In this document: positions 1 to 8,321 of the stretch, in pieces
Numbering within the stretch: position 1 is the first letter of the stretch
Layout of the letters: each line of letters opens with the position of its first letter
Assembly (NCBI RefSeq): GCF_029968035.1
Contig: NZ_JASCIQ010000001.1
Coordinates: 186,001 to 250,000 of the forward strand
DNA from: Streptomyces cavernicola
GTDB lineage: Bacteria; Actinomycetota; Actinomycetes; Streptomycetales; Streptomycetaceae
Length of the DNA stretch: 64,000 nt
Reading direction: 5' to 3'
Position numbers and translations under genes: made by a program
The notes under the pieces: model-generated
Database searches by the model: none
Told to the model about the DNA's origin: nothing
The model's input: the letters and a program-made list of their open reading frames with translations, nothing else

Positions 1-1447
1 AGAGCCGCCTGCTTTGCGCATAGGCCTGACGCAGCCGCTCCGCGGCCTTGAGAGCTGCGGGCGGTGCCTCGGCCGGGCTCGGGGCCGCACGCCGCGGGAG
101 CGGAGGGGCCAGCCGATAACTGGTCGCCGCGTTCTCCGCGGGTCGCTCATCGGGCTTGTCCACGAGCGTCGGCGGGTGGGTGCTCCCCGCCGGCTGCTCC
201 GGGCTGGGCGCGGGTTCGATGTTCTCGGCCCCGGACTCGTCCGGCTCCTGCGGCCGCTGGGGCTCGGCGGGCTGCGAAGCCTCCGAGGGTTCGGAGGGTT
301 CGGAGGGCTCCGACGGCTCCGACGGCTCCGACGGCTCCGACGGCTCCGACGGCTCCGGGTAGAACTCGTCGAACAGCTCCAGGCCTTCCCGCCAAGGGCT
401 GTCGGGGGCGGCGCCCTCGTCCACCGCTTTCTGCGCTGCCTCCTGCACGTGGGAGTCCCCGGTGTCCGAGAGCGCCGAGGCCGGGATCTCGGGGATCAGA
501 CCGGACGCCTCCACCACAGCGCGAAGCTCTTTCTCTGCGGCTTCGATCGTGATCCCGTGCTGTGCCAGCAGGAACTGCAAGCTCTCGTCGACGAAGTCGA
601 GGGTGGGCCGCTGATCGGGGATCTGGACCAGGATCTGCGCGAGGAGCGGGATGAACTCCGGGTTCATGTCTCCGTAGATCGGCGGGGCGATCAACGGACC
701 GTTCGGGTAGGGAGCCCTACCGGTCGCCGCGAAGAACAGCGTGGCGCCCAGGCCGTAGACGTCGGCCGGCTCCTTGACGCTCTTGGCGTCGTGATGCTGC
801 TCCAGCGGGTAGTACGGGACGGTGCCCCAGCCTTCTCCGGTCTTGGTGAGGGCCTGACCGGAGTTGCGCTCGGACAGCACGGCGAGTCCGAAGTCCAGGA
901 CCACCGGGCCCGCCGGGCCAAGGGCCACATTCCCCGGCTTGAGGTCGCGGTGCAGCAGGTTCGCCCCGTGAATGGCGCGCAGGGCGTCCACCATGCCCAG
1001 GCCCAGTGCGACATACGGACCGAGCCCGAGCGGGCCGACCTCTCGCACCAGCTCCCCCAGATTGGGACCGTGAACATAGTCCATCGCCAGCCACGGCTGT
1101 TCCGCGTGCGCATCGGCCGCGATCAAGGCAGGGGTCCGGTCACTGACGACCGCGCGTACGGCATCGACCTCGCGGGCGAACCGCTCCCGAGCCTGGTGTT
1201 CCTGGCCGGCAGTGCCGCCGCTGAGGAAAGCCGGACTGATCACCTTCACGGCCACCAGGCCGGGCTCCACCTGGTCGAGAGGCCCCGCAAGGTGATAGGC
1301 GGCTTCCCACTCCGGGCCCAGCCTGTCAAGAGGGAGCTGACGGCCCAGATACGCGCGGGCCATTCCGCCCTGGCCCAGTACGCCATGGAGTTCGAAGGGG
1401 CCCAGGACGGGGGGATCCTCGGCGGCGTCCAGCGGCTTGATCGGCAC
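1..1447 (-). CDS. Serine/threonine protein kinase (C-terminus beyond window)
   Basis: Cytoplasmic-type eukaryotic-like Ser/Thr kinase; 482 residues are visible and the frame is still open at base 1. Motifs read in order: glycine loop GQGGMARAYLG (about 25-35), VAVK with the ATP-binding Lys near 68, HRDLKPGN (166-173) and DFG (185-187). The stretch between the glycine loop and the VAVK lysine is about 20 residues longer than usual for Streptomyces kinases, which is odd. After the kinase domain (to about residue 345) the protein becomes acidic and carries a Glu-Pro-Ser repeat and a Pro-rich linker; any sensor domain lies outside the window. GTG 1447 is chosen because it sits behind a G-rich ribosome site and gives the normal short N-terminus; an in-frame GTG at 1465 is possible. 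It is transcribed away from the HEPN-type gene at 1734. Confidence 0.88.
   Translation of the reverse strand, partial: MPIKPLDAAEDPPVLGPFELHGVLGQGGMARAYLGRQLPLDRLGPEWEAAYHLAGPLDQVEPGLVAVKVISPAFLSGGTAGQEHQARERFAREVDAVRAVVSDRTPALIAADAHAEQPWLAMDYVHGPNLGELVREVGPLGLGPYVALGLGMVDALRAIHGANLLHRDLKPGNVALGPAGPVVLDFGLAVLSERNSGQALTKTGEGWGTVPYYPLEQHHDAKSVKEPADVYGLGATLFFAATGRAPYPNGPLIAPPIYGDMNPEFIPLLAQILVQIPDQRPTLDFVDESLQFLLAQHGITIEAAEKELRAVVEASGLIPEIPASALSDTGDSHVQEAAQKAVDEGAAPDSPWREGLELFDEFYPEPSEPSEPSEPSEPSEPSEPSEPSEASQPAEPQRPQEPDESGAENIEPAPSPEQPAGSTHPPTLVDKPDERPAENAATSYRLAPPLPRRAAPSPAEAPPAALKAAERLRQAYAQSRRL
281..357. repeat. 9-bp tandem repeat inside the kinase gene
   Basis: About eight copies of a 9-base unit (TCCGACGGC or TCGGAGGGT on the + strand) encode an (Glu-Pro-Ser)n tract on the minus strand, in the linker after the kinase domain. 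The copies near 310-357 are identical, so length variation by slippage is plausible. Confidence 0.85.
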
Positions 1448-1604
1448 CCTCTTACCCCCACCCACATCGAGCCTCGGCTCGGATCTGCAGCACTGCCTCA
1501 TGCACCCTTTCGATCAGTCTACGGTCGGGGCCACCGACGGACGGCTTCCCCCGACCACCGTCACATCCCTCTCGGGCCCTGCGGTTCCGCTGCCCCGAGA
1601 GGAC

Positions 1605-1622
1605 CAGAGGCAAGTGCCTCTG
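1605..1622. promoter_or_regulatory. Perfect inverted repeat between divergent genes
   Basis: CAGAGGCA-AG-TGCCTCTG: 8-base arms and a 2-base spacer, lying between the divergent kinase (starts 1447) and the HEPN-type gene (starts 1734). The position suits a regulator site controlling one or both genes. TACAAT at 1692-1697 could be a -10 box for the rightward gene. No regulator is encoded next to it. Confidence 0.4.
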
Positions 1623-1733
1623 ACACGGCCAGAACCGGCCAACTCCACGAGCACAGCCCCAAGTTGCTCCGCCCGTGCTGAACGACGGTCCTACAATGAT
1701 CAATCCATCAGCACCAAGACGGGGGACGCACGG

Positions 1734-3269
1734 ATGCGCGCATGGGTGGTACGAGCCGGGCGTGAGGGCGAACGGGAGCAAGCGGCCCTCGACGAGGGAC
1801 TCGCGATCGCCGGCTGGACGGGACTGGGCGACCTGACCGACTCCCGATGGCGTGACGACATCCGTGAGCGCGTAGCGGCCGCGTACCCGGACGAAGGGGC
1901 GCGCGTCATCTCGAACTGGACGGGCCAGCTCTACCGGTTCCGCCACGAGATCCAGGTCGGCGACCTGCTCGTGCTGCCTCTGACCTCGGGAAACCTGGCC
2001 ATCGGCCGAGCGGACGGCGGTTATGCATACCGCGACAGCGCTCCCGCCGATCTGCGGCACGTGCGGCACATCGACTGGCTGGTCAAGGACGTGCCGCGCG
2101 CAGCCGTCCGTCAGGATCTTCTGGACAGTCTCGGCTCGCTGCTGACCGTCTTCGAGCTCAGTCGGTACAACGGTGCGGAGCGCATCGCCGAGCTGGTCTC
2201 CAGTGGAACCGACCCCGGCCGCCCGGACGCGGACACTTTCGCCGCAGGTCTGACCTCACCGGCCAAGCTTTATGACGCGGTGAGCAAGCGGAGCCCCGGC
2301 GACCCTCTCAAGCTCTCCAACCGGGACTTCCTCTCCGTCTGGAACGCCGCTCGGCGCTACTCCACGGTGGTCGACCAGATCGAGCAGGACCTTTCGCTCC
2401 TGGGCCTCACCACCACGCCTGCATTCACCGAAGGCAACCTGGACAGTGTGATCACCGTGCTCCCGCTCGGTGACGAGCCCGACCGCGAGCGCACCAGCGC
2501 CATCACCCGTTCCGGTATCCAGGTCGAGGAGGAGGCCGAGCAACAGCCCGTCGCCTACCTGGTCAGCAACCTGGACGCGGCGAACCGGCCTCCGGAGTCC
2601 GTACGCGTCGGGGACTCCCTGCAGTCGGCGATGACGCTGATGATCCTGCGCAAGTACGCCCAACTGCCGGTTCTCGACGAAGAGGACCGCCTGCGGGGCG
2701 TCGTGAGCTGGGAGTCCATCGGTCGTGCGCGCATGTCCAACCCCTCGGCCGACCTGGCCGAGGCCACGGCGAAGGCGCGCGAGGCCGACCGGTCCGACGA
2801 CCTCCTGGACTGGATCGGCGAGATCTACCAGACCGGCTACGTCTTCGTGCGTGATCACGACTTGAAGGTGTGCGGCTTGGTGACCGCGGCCGACCTGGCC
2901 CTGCAATTCCGGGCCCGGGTCCGCCCGTTCGTACTCATCGAGGAGATCGAACAGCGACTGCGTCGCGTTGTCGACGCGCACATTCCGCTCGATGCGATGA
3001 GGAGCGTGGTCAAGGGGCGCCGTCCTGACTCCGTGCACTCCGCCGCCGACCTCTCCTTCGGCGCGTACAAGCACCTGCTGAAGAACGACGAGAACTGGCG
3101 TCGCCTCGGCTGGGCCGCGGACCGCGACCTGTTCTTGAACTGGCTGGAGGCGTGCCGCGGGTTCCGCAACGACGTGATGCACTTCAGCCCGGACCCACTC
3201 ACTGACGATCAACTCGCCCCAGTGCAGGGGATGCTCGATCTGCTGAGGTCGCTCGACCCGAACTCCTGA
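1734..3269 (+). CDS. PUA/EVE-like N-domain + CBS pair + HEPN-like protein
   Basis: A 511-residue multidomain protein of unassigned function. Residues 1-150 (beginning MRAWVVRAGREGE, with GDLLVLPL and RHVRHIDWL) match the N-terminal module of Mrr-type restriction proteins, a PUA/EVE-like fold that in relatives reads modified DNA. Residues about 283-395 look like a CBS pair (VGDSLQSAMTLMILRKYAQLPV and a second VCGLVTAADL unit), which usually binds adenine nucleotides. Residues about 400-505 resemble a Swt1-type HEPN domain ending in RNDVMH (R478-x4-H483), the RNase signature of active HEPN proteins. There is no PD-(D/E)XK nuclease. ATG 1734 follows a GGGGGAC ribosome site; the open frame extends upstream to 1437 but that part has no domain character. 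It faces the kinase across a 286-base gap. The domain reading is by eye; a defence role is inference. Confidence 0.75.
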   Translation: MRAWVVRAGREGEREQAALDEGLAIAGWTGLGDLTDSRWRDDIRERVAAAYPDEGARVISNWTGQLYRFRHEIQVGDLLVLPLTSGNLAIGRADGGYAYRDSAPADLRHVRHIDWLVKDVPRAAVRQDLLDSLGSLLTVFELSRYNGAERIAELVSSGTDPGRPDADTFAAGLTSPAKLYDAVSKRSPGDPLKLSNRDFLSVWNAARRYSTVVDQIEQDLSLLGLTTTPAFTEGNLDSVITVLPLGDEPDRERTSAITRSGIQVEEEAEQQPVAYLVSNLDAANRPPESVRVGDSLQSAMTLMILRKYAQLPVLDEEDRLRGVVSWESIGRARMSNPSADLAEATAKAREADRSDDLLDWIGEIYQTGYVFVRDHDLKVCGLVTAADLALQFRARVRPFVLIEEIEQRLRRVVDAHIPLDAMRSVVKGRRPDSVHSAADLSFGAYKHLLKNDENWRRLGWAADRDLFLNWLEACRGFRNDVMHFSPDPLTDDQLAPVQGMLDLLRSLDPNS

Positions 3270-3475
3270 CATCTCACAGGGCGATCGCGGTCTTCACCGC
3301 GCGATTGAGGCATTGCGGGTCGCGCCCCGGGCGCCGGCATGTCTCGGCCAACCGTCACAGCTCAAGAACTCTGATCGGCTCTGTCCGCCGTACCGCTTCA
3401 CCGTGATCAGCGACCGGGGAGTTGTGGGCCGTGGCGGAGTCGGTGATCTGTTTCCCAGGAAGAGGGCAAGTTCGC

Positions 3476-4876
3476 GTGCGCATCGCAAGATCGGTGGCTT
3501 CTGCCACCCTGACTCTCGTGTTCCTCTCCGGTTGCAGCGACAGCACGGACCACAAGAGCGCCCCGTCAGAGACTGGCGGGTCTCAGCCCGGCCGGCCCAC
3601 TGAACCCCTCGAGAAGCTGACGCTCCCCGAGGGGTACGAAAAGTCACGTGGATGGGACCAGGAGCTCAACTGGATCCCTGACCACGTCAGCACGCTCCCG
3701 GTGGCGTTGGTCTCTCGGTTGAACACGGTGGTCTATCTGCTTGCTGCATCGGGCGGCTACAGCGTCCAGGCACGCGATGCGGATTCCGGCAAGGTGCGCT
3801 GGACCGGCAAGGCGTGGAACCCGCCACCCCCGATGGAGGGCTCCCAGGGCGATGCCAACTTGGGTGAGCCCGCGGAGATTCCCGAGGTGTCCACTGTGCG
3901 CCAGGGCGGTGAGGAATACGTTGTGGTCTCTGCGCACGGAATGGAGGGCAAGGACGACCTGCACGAGGGCAAGGAGGTAGTCCGACTCGCCGTCTTCCCA
4001 ACGGACACTTCCGGCACCGGTGTTGCTCCGCTCCGGGAAATCTCCGTTCCCGTCGACGCCAAGATGGGCTCCCTCCGAGTCACAGGCACGGACGGCGGTC
4101 TCCTCGTCAAGTGGACGGCGCTTTTCAATGAGCATCACAGTGCCTCCGTCAACGTCACTACCGGCAAGGTGAGGCAACACGGGAACGCCGACGCGCTGCT
4201 GCCGCAGTGCGAAGCCATGGTCGAATGCAACGGCAGCCAGGTGGCCACGATGACCGAGACCGGCCCCTTGGTCTCGCTCGGCGGCGGTGGCTTCGGTATG
4301 CCGGACAGATGGCTGAGCAAGGACGTCACTCCGCCAGGAGTCTCCAAGGAGCAAGGGGTTCTCGGGTCGTGGAACGGCACCGTGGTCGCAGTCTCCGGCG
4401 ACCACGTGCTCGCTTCGTGGACGACCGGCAAGTACGGGGACGGCACACCAGTCTGGAGCATCCACGACATCAGGACGGGCCGAGTCAAGGCAAGCATGTC
4501 TTGCAGCACCGAAACGAAGGCCGGCAAGGCAGACGATCCCGGTTCGCTGATCGTCTCTCCAGGCGGACGCTTTCTCGCTTCCGGGTCCGTGGCATTCGAC
4601 ACCACGACGCGTAAGGGCACGTGCCTGGCAGGAGATGGCGACCGCAAGGCGATGGCGGTCGCCTCAATCACCAAGAACGGCACTGCCTACGGCGTTGTCA
4701 CCGAAGGCACCGATGACGATGACAGCGTGGTGGTCGAAGTGCCGCTCAGTGGTGGCCGCCCAAGGTCGATCGGCGCTGGAGTCGACATCCCCATGCAGCC
4801 ACTCGATCGAGCCGGCCTGTTCATGACTCGCAACAGCACTGGCCAGGTTGTCGTTTCGGTGCGCGCCAAAAGCTGA
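3476..4876 (+). CDS. Beta-propeller lipoprotein
   Basis: A predicted exported lipoprotein of 466 residues. GTG 3476 gives a short basic N-terminus, a hydrophobic run and the lipobox LSGC, so the mature protein would start at Cys near residue 21. The rest has repeated blade-like segments such as ARDADSGKVRW and WSIHDIRTGRVKA, typical of PQQ/WD40-like beta-propellers, with no enzyme motif. The family is common in Streptomyces as a surface protein of unknown role. The 206 bases upstream hold no gene; they should carry its promoter, but none stands out. The longer frame from 3422 lacks a signal-peptide start and is not preferred. Confidence 0.75.
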   Translation: MRIARSVASATLTLVFLSGCSDSTDHKSAPSETGGSQPGRPTEPLEKLTLPEGYEKSRGWDQELNWIPDHVSTLPVALVSRLNTVVYLLAASGGYSVQARDADSGKVRWTGKAWNPPPPMEGSQGDANLGEPAEIPEVSTVRQGGEEYVVVSAHGMEGKDDLHEGKEVVRLAVFPTDTSGTGVAPLREISVPVDAKMGSLRVTGTDGGLLVKWTALFNEHHSASVNVTTGKVRQHGNADALLPQCEAMVECNGSQVATMTETGPLVSLGGGGFGMPDRWLSKDVTPPGVSKEQGVLGSWNGTVVAVSGDHVLASWTTGKYGDGTPVWSIHDIRTGRVKASMSCSTETKAGKADDPGSLIVSPGGRFLASGSVAFDTTTRKGTCLAGDGDRKAMAVASITKNGTAYGVVTEGTDDDDSVVVEVPLSGGRPRSIGAGVDIPMQPLDRAGLFMTRNSTGQVVVSVRAKS

Positions 4877-4883
4877 GCAGAAA

Positions 4884-4933
4884 CGAAGGGCGCCAACCCC
4901 ACACCGACCGGGCCCTCACGGCGCCCAGCTTCG
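4884..4933. terminator. Possible terminator after lipoprotein gene
   Basis: Arms CGAAGGGCGCC and GGCGCCC-AGC-TTCG can pair around a loop of about 25 bases, just after the lipoprotein stop and before the convergent RidA gene. The loop is long and there is no T-run. A G-rich GGGAAGGGGCGGGG motif like that near 9.3 kb follows near 4998. Confidence 0.3.
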
Positions 4934-5027
4934 CGCGGCTCGGGCAACTGCAGCTCGCGACCAGCACGCGGCGGCAGCCGCATATCGGACACAGCCGGGA
5001 AGGGGCGGGGAGGGGAGAAGAAGGCGA

Positions 5028-5426
5028 CTACTCCAGCACCGCGACCCCCTCCAGTTCCACCAAGCACTCCTCGTCCCACAGCCGGACCGCGCCGATGACC
5101 GCCATCGCCGGGTAGTCGCGGCCGGCCAACTGCCGCCAGATTCGGCCGAGTCGGGATGCGTTCGCGCGGTAGTCCGCGACGTCCGTGGCGTAGACCGTGA
5201 CGCGGGCGAGGTCGGCGGGGGTGCCGCCGGCCGCGTGCAGCGCGGCCAGCAGATTGGTGAGGGCGCGCTCGAACTGTTCCGGGAGTGTGCCCCGTACGGG
5301 CTTGCCGTCCGGGTCGAGTGCCGTCTGGCCCGCCAGGAAGACGATGCGGGAGCCGGTGGCGGTGACGGCGTGGGAGAAGCCGGTGGGCGGGGAGAGTTCG
5401 GCGGGGTTGACGCGTTCCAGGCTCAC
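5028..5426 (-). CDS. RidA/YjgF-family enamine-imine deaminase
   Basis: A 132-residue protein of the Rid family, small trimeric enzymes that hydrolyse reactive enamines and imines to ketones and ammonia. Family features seen: FLAGQTALDPDGKPV near residue 30, the QFERALTNLLAALHAAGG helix, and VYATDVADYRA. The typical catalytic Arg (in the C-terminal part of classic RidA) is not clearly placed, so it may belong to a divergent Rid subgroup. GTG 5426 overlaps the TGA of the upstream acyl-CoA dehydrogenase by four bases, so the two are translationally coupled. Its place in an aromatic-amine cluster suggests it removes the amino group from a ring-derived enamine; that is inference. Confidence 0.85.
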   Translation of the reverse strand: MSLERVNPAELSPPTGFSHAVTATGSRIVFLAGQTALDPDGKPVRGTLPEQFERALTNLLAALHAAGGTPADLARVTVYATDVADYRANASRLGRIWRQLAGRDYPAMAVIGAVRLWDEECLVELEGVAVLE

Positions 5427-6565
5427 TCGGCGGCCTCCTCGGGGAGTTGTGCGTACAGCTCCTTGGCGATGATGGTGCGCTGGACCTCGGTGGCGCCCTC
5501 GTAGATGCGGGGCGCGCGGACCTCTCGGTAGAGGTGTTCGAGCAGGTGGCCGCGTTGCAGGGCGCGGGCGCCGTGGAGTTGGACGGCGGCGTCGACGACC
5601 TGCTGTGCGGTCTCGGTGGCGAGGAGTTTCGCCATGGCCGCCCGGCGGGGCACGTCCGGTTCGCCGCGGTCGTACGCCGCGGCGGCCGCGTAGACGAGGA
5701 GGCGGGCGGCCTCGGTGCGGGTGGCGAGTTCGGCGATCTGGTGGGCCACGGACTGGAGGTCCTTCAACTTGCCGCCGAATGCGCTGCGTCGGGCGGTGTG
5801 TGCCAGGGTCGCGTCCAGGGCGGCCTGCGCCATGCCGACCGCGAACGCGCCCACGCTGGGCCGGAACAGGTTGAGCGTGCCCATCGCGACGCGGAAGCCC
5901 CGGTCGACCTCGCCGAGCAGGTCGTCGCGGGTCACCGGCACGCCGTCGAAGGCGAGGGCGCCGATGGGGTGCGGGGAGATCATGTCGAGCGGCGTGCCGG
6001 TCAGGCCGGGGCGGTCGGCGGGGACCAGGAAGGCCGAGACGCCGCGGGCCCCGGCGCCGGGGGTGGTGCGGGCGAAGACGGTGTAGAAGTCGGCCTCGGG
6101 GGCGTTGGAGATCCAGCACTTCTCGCCGGTGAGCCGCCAGCCGCCCCCCGAGTCGCGGTCCGACTCCGCCGCCAGTGCGAGCGCCGCCGCGTCCGAGCCC
6201 GCGTCCGGCTCGGAGAGCGCGAAGGCCGCGACCGCGCTGCCCTCTCTGACCTGCGGCAACCAGCGGGCGCGCTGGGCGGGCGAGCCGTGCGCGTGCACCG
6301 GGTGCGCGCCCAGGCCCTGCAGGGCGAGCGCGGTCTCGGCCTCCGTGCAGCCGTACGCGAGGGACTCCCGCATCAGGCACAGTTCGAGCGAGCCCGAGGT
6401 GAACAGCCTTTCCAGGAGGCCGAGTTCACCGAGCGCGCGGACCAACGGGCGGTTGATGCGGCCCGGCTCCCCCTGCTCGGCCGGCGGCCGCAGGCGCTCG
6501 GCGGCCAGGGCGCGCAGCTCCGCACACCACTGGAGTTCCTTCGGATCGAGCGCGAATTCTGACAC
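5423..6565 (-). CDS. Acyl-CoA dehydrogenase (aromatic cluster)
   Basis: FAD enzyme of 380 residues that desaturates an acyl-CoA and passes electrons to ETF. Family marks: FALSEPDAGSDA in the first half, GEKCWISNA, the SAFGGKLKDLQSVAHQIA helix, and the IYEGATEVQR motif near the C-terminus, which holds the usual catalytic Glu region. Start GTG 6565 is preferred because AAGGAGG lies seven bases upstream; an in-frame GTG at 6571 is too close to it. The frame is open much further upstream, antisense to the ligase gene, and that part is a shadow. It is divergent from the ligase across a 111-base region holding a likely operator and is coupled to RidA downstream. Probably acts on a ring-reduced or ring-opened CoA ester. 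Confidence 0.9.
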   Translation of the reverse strand: MSEFALDPKELQWCAELRALAAERLRPPAEQGEPGRINRPLVRALGELGLLERLFTSGSLELCLMRESLAYGCTEAETALALQGLGAHPVHAHGSPAQRARWLPQVREGSAVAAFALSEPDAGSDAAALALAAESDRDSGGGWRLTGEKCWISNAPEADFYTVFARTTPGAGARGVSAFLVPADRPGLTGTPLDMISPHPIGALAFDGVPVTRDDLLGEVDRGFRVAMGTLNLFRPSVGAFAVGMAQAALDATLAHTARRSAFGGKLKDLQSVAHQIAELATRTEAARLLVYAAAAAYDRGEPDVPRRAAMAKLLATETAQQVVDAAVQLHGARALQRGHLLEHLYREVRAPRIYEGATEVQRTIIAKELYAQLPEEAAE

Positions 6566-6587
6566 CGGCACGCCTCCTTGCGGCGGA

Positions 6588-6626
6588 GTTATCGCGATGC
6601 GTTGACTGTCGTCACCAACACGATAC
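6588..6626. promoter_or_regulatory. Shared operator-like sequence, copy 1
   Basis: GTTATC, nine bases, then TGACTGTCGTCAC at 6603-6615, then GATAC at 6622-6626. The same elements recur at 12613-12654 with identical spacing over the first 28 bases. The motif contains nested inverted halves (GTTATC/GATA.C and TGAC/GTCA). It lies between the divergent acyl-CoA dehydrogenase and ligase genes; the likely ligand-responsive regulator is the PaaX-type protein at 8322. Confidence 0.65.
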
Positions 6627-6676
6627 GCTCGATGGGCGACGCCACCACCGTCCTCGGCACTTCTGAGGGGCGCACG

Positions 6677-8287
6677 ATGGAGCTGACAACCTCGGCCCAC
6701 GCCGACACCTTCCCCCGCGACCACCTTCCACCGCACGACCAGTGGCCGCACCTGGACTTCGGACTGCCCGAGCTGCAGTACCCGGAGCGACTGAACAGCG
6801 CGACCGAACTCCTGGACCGCACCGTGGCCCGCCTCGGCCCGGACCGCCCCGCCTTCCGCACGGCCACCGGCGAGACCTGGTCGTACGGCGAACTGCAGGA
6901 CCGGGTCGACCGCATCGCGCGGGTGCTCACCGACGAGCTCGGCGTGGTGCCCGGCAACCGCGTGCTGCTCCGCGGCCCGACCACGCCCTGGCTGGCCGCC
7001 TGCTGGCTGGCCGTCCTGAAGGCGGGCGCGGTCGCCGTCACCGTTCTGGCGCAGCAGCGGGCCGCCGAGTTGGCCACGGTCTGCGAGATCGCCCGGGTCG
7101 AGCACGCGCTGTGCGACGCCCGGCATGTGGAGGACCTGGCCAAAGCGGAGGTCCCCGGGTTGCGGATCACGCCGTTCGGTGGTGCGGGCCCCGACGACCT
7201 GGTGCGGCGCGCGGCCCGGCAGGAGGGCGGGTTCACCGCGGTGGACACGGCCGCGGACGACGTCGCGCTGATCGCGTTCACCAGCGGCACGACCGGACGC
7301 CCCAAGGGCTGTATGCACTTCCACCGGGACGTCCTCGCGATCGCCGACACCTTCTCGCAGCACGTCCTGCGGCCCACCCCGGACGACGTGTTCGCGGGCA
7401 GCCCGCCGCTCGGCTTCACCTTCGGGCTCGGCGGCCTCGTGGTCTTCCCGCTCCGTGCCGGGGCCTCGGCTCTGCTGCTCGAACAGGCGGGCCCCAAGCA
7501 GCTGTTGCCCGCGATCGCCGAGCACCGGGTGTCGATCGTGTTCACCGCGCCGACCGCGTACCGCGCGATCCTCGACGAGGTGTCCGCGTACGACATCTCC
7601 TCGCTGCGCCGCTGCGTCTCGGCGGGCGAGAACCTGCCCGAGGCCACCTGGGAGGCATGGCGGGAGCGGACCGGGCTGCGGATCATCAACGGCATCGGCG
7701 CGACGGAGCTCCTGCACATCTTCATCTCCGCCGCCGACGACGCGATCCGCCCCGGCCGCACCGGCCTTCCCGTGCCGGGCTGGCAGGCGCGGATCGTCGA
7801 CGGGCAGGGGAAGCCCCTGCCGGACGGCGAGCCCGGTCTGCTCGCGGTGCGCGGCCCGGTCGGCTGCCGCTATCTCGCCGACCCGCGCCAGCAGGAGTAC
7901 GTGCGCGACGGCTGGAACCTCACCGGGGACACGTACGTGCGCGAACCGGACGGCTACTTCCGGTACGTGGCCCGCGCGGACGACATGATCATCTCGGCCG
8001 GGTACAACATCGCGGGCCCCGAGGTCGAGGACGCGCTCCTTCGCCACCCCGACGTCGTGGAGGCCGCGGTGGTGGGCCGGCCCGACGAGCTGCGCGGGCA
8101 GAGCGTCGTCGCCCATGTGGTGCTGCGCGACGGGGTGCCGCGCACGGAGGCGACGGTCGCGCTGCTGCGGGACTTCGTGAAGGGCGAGTTGGTGCCGTAC
8201 AAGTGCCCGCGCGAGATCGTCTTCCCGGACGCGCTGCCGCGCACGCCCACCGGCAAGCTGCAGCGCTTCCGCCTGCGCACGCACTGA
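6677..8287 (+). CDS. Benzoate/2-aminobenzoate-CoA ligase family enzyme
   Basis: ATP-dependent acyl-CoA synthetase of 536 residues that would activate an aromatic acid (ATP + acid + CoA to acyl-CoA + AMP + PPi). It has the AMP-binding signature FTSGTTGRPKGCMHFHRD, the INGIGATELLHIFISA A5-type motif characteristic of benzoate-CoA ligases, LTGDTYVREPDGYF, and a C-terminal PTGKLQRF with the adenylation Lys. ATG 6677 has GAGGGG six bases upstream. Only 34 bases separate it from the PaaX-type regulator gene, so the two probably share a transcript. With the monooxygenase/reductase fusion nearby, 2-aminobenzoate is the best substrate guess; benzoate or salicylate remain possible. Confidence 0.88.
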   Translation: MELTTSAHADTFPRDHLPPHDQWPHLDFGLPELQYPERLNSATELLDRTVARLGPDRPAFRTATGETWSYGELQDRVDRIARVLTDELGVVPGNRVLLRGPTTPWLAACWLAVLKAGAVAVTVLAQQRAAELATVCEIARVEHALCDARHVEDLAKAEVPGLRITPFGGAGPDDLVRRAARQEGGFTAVDTAADDVALIAFTSGTTGRPKGCMHFHRDVLAIADTFSQHVLRPTPDDVFAGSPPLGFTFGLGGLVVFPLRAGASALLLEQAGPKQLLPAIAEHRVSIVFTAPTAYRAILDEVSAYDISSLRRCVSAGENLPEATWEAWRERTGLRIINGIGATELLHIFISAADDAIRPGRTGLPVPGWQARIVDGQGKPLPDGEPGLLAVRGPVGCRYLADPRQQEYVRDGWNLTGDTYVREPDGYFRYVARADDMIISAGYNIAGPEVEDALLRHPDVVEAAVVGRPDELRGQSVVAHVVLRDGVPRTEATVALLRDFVKGELVPYKCPREIVFPDALPRTPTGKLQRFRLRTH

Positions 8288-8321
8288 TCGCCGCCGGTCG
8301 TACGGGTTCTAGAGTGATCAC

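Noticed and set aside
14..1681. Long + strand open frame across the kinase gene
   Set aside because: It is antisense to the kinase, whose reading carries HRDLKPGN and DFG; the + frame has no domain and is Arg/Leu/Gly-rich as GC shadows are.
1734..3269. Calling this gene a classic Mrr restriction endonuclease
   Set aside because: Only the N-terminal module matches; no PD-(D/E)XK motif is visible, while CBS and HEPN-like segments are.
6589..8284. Long minus-strand open frames opposite the ligase gene
   Set aside because: They are continuations of the acyl-CoA dehydrogenase frame; the real start is GTG 6565 behind AAGGAGG, and the extra part has no family character.
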